Source: Coprococcus sp. (GTDB lineage: Bacteria > Bacillota > Clostridia > Lachnospirales > Lachnospiraceae). Taken from it: a stretch of DNA of 16,879 nucleotides. Every line of letters begins with the position of its first letter. Position 1 is the first letter of the stretch. The DNA is taken from the NCBI GenBank assembly GCA_016296785.1, contig JAEDHX010000037.1:1-16879 (forward strand), written 5' to 3'. Of this stretch, positions 15,926 through 16,879 are shown piece by piece. A program made the translations under genes and the position numbers. The notes beneath the pieces were generated by a model. That model saw only the letters and a list, made by a program, of their open reading frames with translations. It had not been told where the DNA came from and did not search any database.

Positions 15926-15948
15926 ATAACAATATGTTTTATTGTTAT
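15910..15948. promoter_or_regulatory. Operator-like repeats of TATTGTTA around the amylase -35 box
   Basis: TATTGTTA (15910-15917) and its inverse TAACAATA (15927-15934) form a dyad centred on the -35 box. A third copy, TATTGTTAT, is at 15940-15948. The dyad placement suggests a repressor or activator site. It does not match a CcpA cre site. Confidence 0.45.
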
Positions 15949-16030
15949 GATAATGTGTTTTTGTTCAAAAATTGTTGTAATTGAAATATTACTCTTTATG
16001 GAATAAATAGACAATTAGTCATTGACAAAG

Positions 16031-16079
16031 TAAAAATAAGGACAGTCACGATTCTGAATCAAAAAGTGGCTGCCTTTTT
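16031..16079. terminator. Intrinsic terminator after the toxin-like gene
   Basis: AAGGACAGTCAC (16038-16049) pairs with GTGGCTGCCTT (16066-16076), allowing one bulged A and one G-U. A and T runs flank both sides, so it can act on both strands. On the minus strand it directly follows the toxin-like gene and precedes the amylase promoter. Confidence 0.8.
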
Positions 16080-16673
16080 ATTTCGAGTTAAGTTTAGAAA
16101 TAATATACTTGTATCCATCCGTATTACCTAATACTATTTCTTTAAATTCATTTGTTCCTTTTGACTTTCTTAAAACAGCAATAATGGAACCAGAACTATC
16201 GTTGTCTAACTGATTGTTTTTCATAAGTGTTTTTGGCCTTCCGGTGTCTACAAATCCTATAGTAAATATATCTGAAGCAGAGGCAAAGCTACAAATGACA
16301 TTTCCTTTGCAATAGTCTTGCTGGCATTTTAGATCAGTATAATAAAACATATTGCAAAAATGTGGCAATACTGAAATCTTCTTTCTGACTATACCTTTTA
16401 CAGATTTTTCTGACTGATCTTTTTTCTTAAAGTCAAAATCATTCTCTGTAAGCGATTTATCTATACACTTATTATAAAAATCCTGAGCGGATAACAATGA
16501 GTTGATTCCTATCAGATGCATATAATTGTCTGGTTCAGCCTTTATAATGCAATACTTATCTTTTAAGGTTTCTGATATTATTACATATTCATATTTACAC
16601 AAATTATCTCTGTATTTAATTGCACAATCTATAGCAATTTTTTTTACTCGTTCTTTAAATGTTTTTTTCCCAT
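16078..16673 (-). CDS. PBECR4-like toxin of a type III-like TA locus, frameshifted near its start
   Basis: The frame 16602-16078 encodes 174 residues from a TTG, but remains open upstream to 16771 without any ATG, GTG or TTG. The best start is ATG at 16673, with AAAGGA 6 bases upstream. It is one base out of frame: one extra A in the A7 tract (16668-16662), or a -1 slip, would give a 198-residue protein beginning MGKKTFKERVKKIAIDCA. The N-terminal KERVKKIA-x3-CA and the later NYMHLIGI, LSAQDFY and VRKKISVLPHF resemble proteins I know as PBECR4 (predicted RelE/barnase-like RNase fold); this is from memory, not a search. The gene follows a repeat RNA and terminator, as toxins of type III systems do. 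Alternative: a CptN/ToxN-type endoribonuclease. Gene is predicted; toxicity is inference. Confidence 0.6.
16662..16668 (-). other. A7 homopolymer carrying the apparent frameshift
   Basis: On the minus strand the sequence reads ATG GGA AAA AAA CAT in the frame of the start codon, which stops after eight codons. The -1 frame continues through the whole toxin-like protein. The tract includes the slippery heptamer A-AAA-AAA in the correct phase for -1 frameshifting. Alternatives are phase variation, an inactivating deletion or a sequencing error. Confidence 0.7.
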
Positions 16674-16696
16674 ATATTGTCCTTTGTAATATAACA

Positions 16697-16724
16697 GAAA
16701 AGAGGAATGGGAATCCATTCCTCT
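16697..16724 (-). terminator. Terminator hairpin between repeat RNA and toxin-like gene
   Basis: A perfect 10-bp stem, AGAGGAATGG (16724-16715) with CCATTCCTCT (16710-16701), has a 4-nt loop ATTC and is followed on the minus strand by TTTCTGTT. The T-tract is short and interrupted, so partial read-through into the toxin gene is expected, as in known type III loci. Confidence 0.75.
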
Positions 16725-16754
16725 GAGTCTTTGTTTTTAACAGTAGTCTCTGCT

Positions 16755-16818
16755 TTTGGATAGGGTTTTAGGCCTCCGTCCCGACCACTTGATAAGGTTT
16801 TAAGTCTCTCATCCGACT
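16755..16818 (-). repeat. Two direct 32-nt pseudoknot repeats
   Basis: The repeats abut with no spacer. Eleven of 32 positions differ; two pairs of changes are compensatory (positions 1/16 and 10/24, A-U to G-C) and two keep G-U pairing (7/27, 3/14). The second stem of repeat 2 has two central mismatches in the same register. Confidence 0.75.
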
Positions 16819-16824
16819 ACTATA

Positions 16825-16853
16825 ATAATATGCTCTATTCACTAGAATGTCAA
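16825..16853 (-). promoter_or_regulatory. Consensus promoter of the repeat RNA
   Basis: On the minus strand a perfect TTGACA (16853-16848) is followed after 17 bp by TATTAT (16830-16825). This is among the best promoters in the window. It would start transcription at about the first base of repeat 1, consistent with a strongly expressed antitoxin RNA. Confidence 0.8.
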
Positions 16854-16879
16854 CAATTTGTTCTATCTATTATCATATT

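Larger units (their letters stand above)
16695..16818 (-). ncRNA. Repeat RNA, predicted type III-like antitoxin
   Basis: An RNA starting near 16818 would hold two 32-nt repeats in direct succession (16818-16787 and 16786-16755; 21 of 32 positions identical), a degenerate third unit (16754-16723) and a terminator hairpin. Each full repeat can fold as an H-type pseudoknot. Stem 1 is AGTC/GACT in repeat 1 and GGTC/GGCC in repeat 2. Stem 2 is GATGAG/CTTATC in repeat 1 and GGACGG/CCTATCC, with an internal loop, in repeat 2. The loop TAAAAC between them is invariant. It lies directly upstream of the toxin-like gene. In ToxIN and CptIN systems, pseudoknot repeats of this kind bind and block the toxin, which cuts them from the longer RNA. 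The function here is inferred from architecture and folding. Confidence 0.65.

Noticed and set aside
15949..16030. Further gene or RNA between the amylase promoter and the terminator
   Set aside because: The stretch is AT-rich, with no start codon with a ribosome binding site, no complete promoter and no stable hairpin.
16078..16602. TTG at 16602 as the true start of the toxin-like gene
   Set aside because: Only a weak AGAGA precedes it, and the same frame upstream encodes a family-like N-terminus that joins the well-supported ATG at 16673 after one base.
16755..16818. Small CRISPR array
   Set aside because: The 32-nt repeats abut without spacers and differ by compensatory changes, which fits structured RNA and not CRISPR.
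16695..16823. Metabolite riboswitch upstream of the toxin-like gene
   Set aside because: The conserved blocks of the riboswitch classes I know are not present, and tandem self-similar pseudoknots fit a repeat antitoxin better. A new riboswitch class is not strictly excluded.

Overview
The window is AT-rich, low-GC Firmicute DNA, most likely from the family Lachnospiraceae. This rests on strong AGGAGG-type ribosome binding sites, TTGACA/TATAAT-type promoters, an FMN riboswitch-led riboflavin operon, a DUF6465-type lysine/alanine-rich protein, and a toxin-like protein of a kind I associate with gut Clostridia. The assignment is from sequence character only.

Layout. Positions 1-60 hold two tandem copies of a REP-like palindromic repeat. 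A promoter then leads to bioB (142-1107), closely followed by ribD (1150-2280), which appears to have its own promoter. An FMN riboswitch with a terminator (2386-2587) comes after ribD. It leads ribE, ribBA and ribH, then five closely packed genes: a HAD phosphatase, a DUF1189-like membrane protein, a CYTH enzyme, a DJ-1/PfpI protein and a nuclease-helicase fusion (to 10102). From 10229 the genes are murF, the DUF6465-type protein, proC and a lipoprotein with a zinc-protease motif, separated in part by clear intrinsic terminators. A perfect 20-bp hairpin at 14341-14390 closes this plus-strand half. The minus-strand half has a cytoplasmic GH13 alpha-amylase with its own promoter and operator-like repeats, then a compact toxin-antitoxin-like locus at the right edge.

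How the genes work together. RibD, RibE, RibBA and RibH supply riboflavin synthesis from GTP and ribulose 5-phosphate. The HAD enzyme directly downstream is a good candidate for the phosphatase step that these four do not provide. The riboswitch lies between ribD and ribE, so ribD seems to escape FMN control.

The most interesting part is 16078-16853 on the minus strand. A consensus promoter starts an RNA made of 32-nt repeats in direct tandem. Each can fold as an H-type pseudoknot, and the differences between repeats include compensatory base pairs. An intrinsic terminator follows, then a ribosome binding site and a gene for a PBECR4-like protein of about 198 residues. This is the architecture of a type III (RNA-antitoxin) toxin-antitoxin system. 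The toxin reading frame is broken by one base in an A7 tract just after its best start codon.
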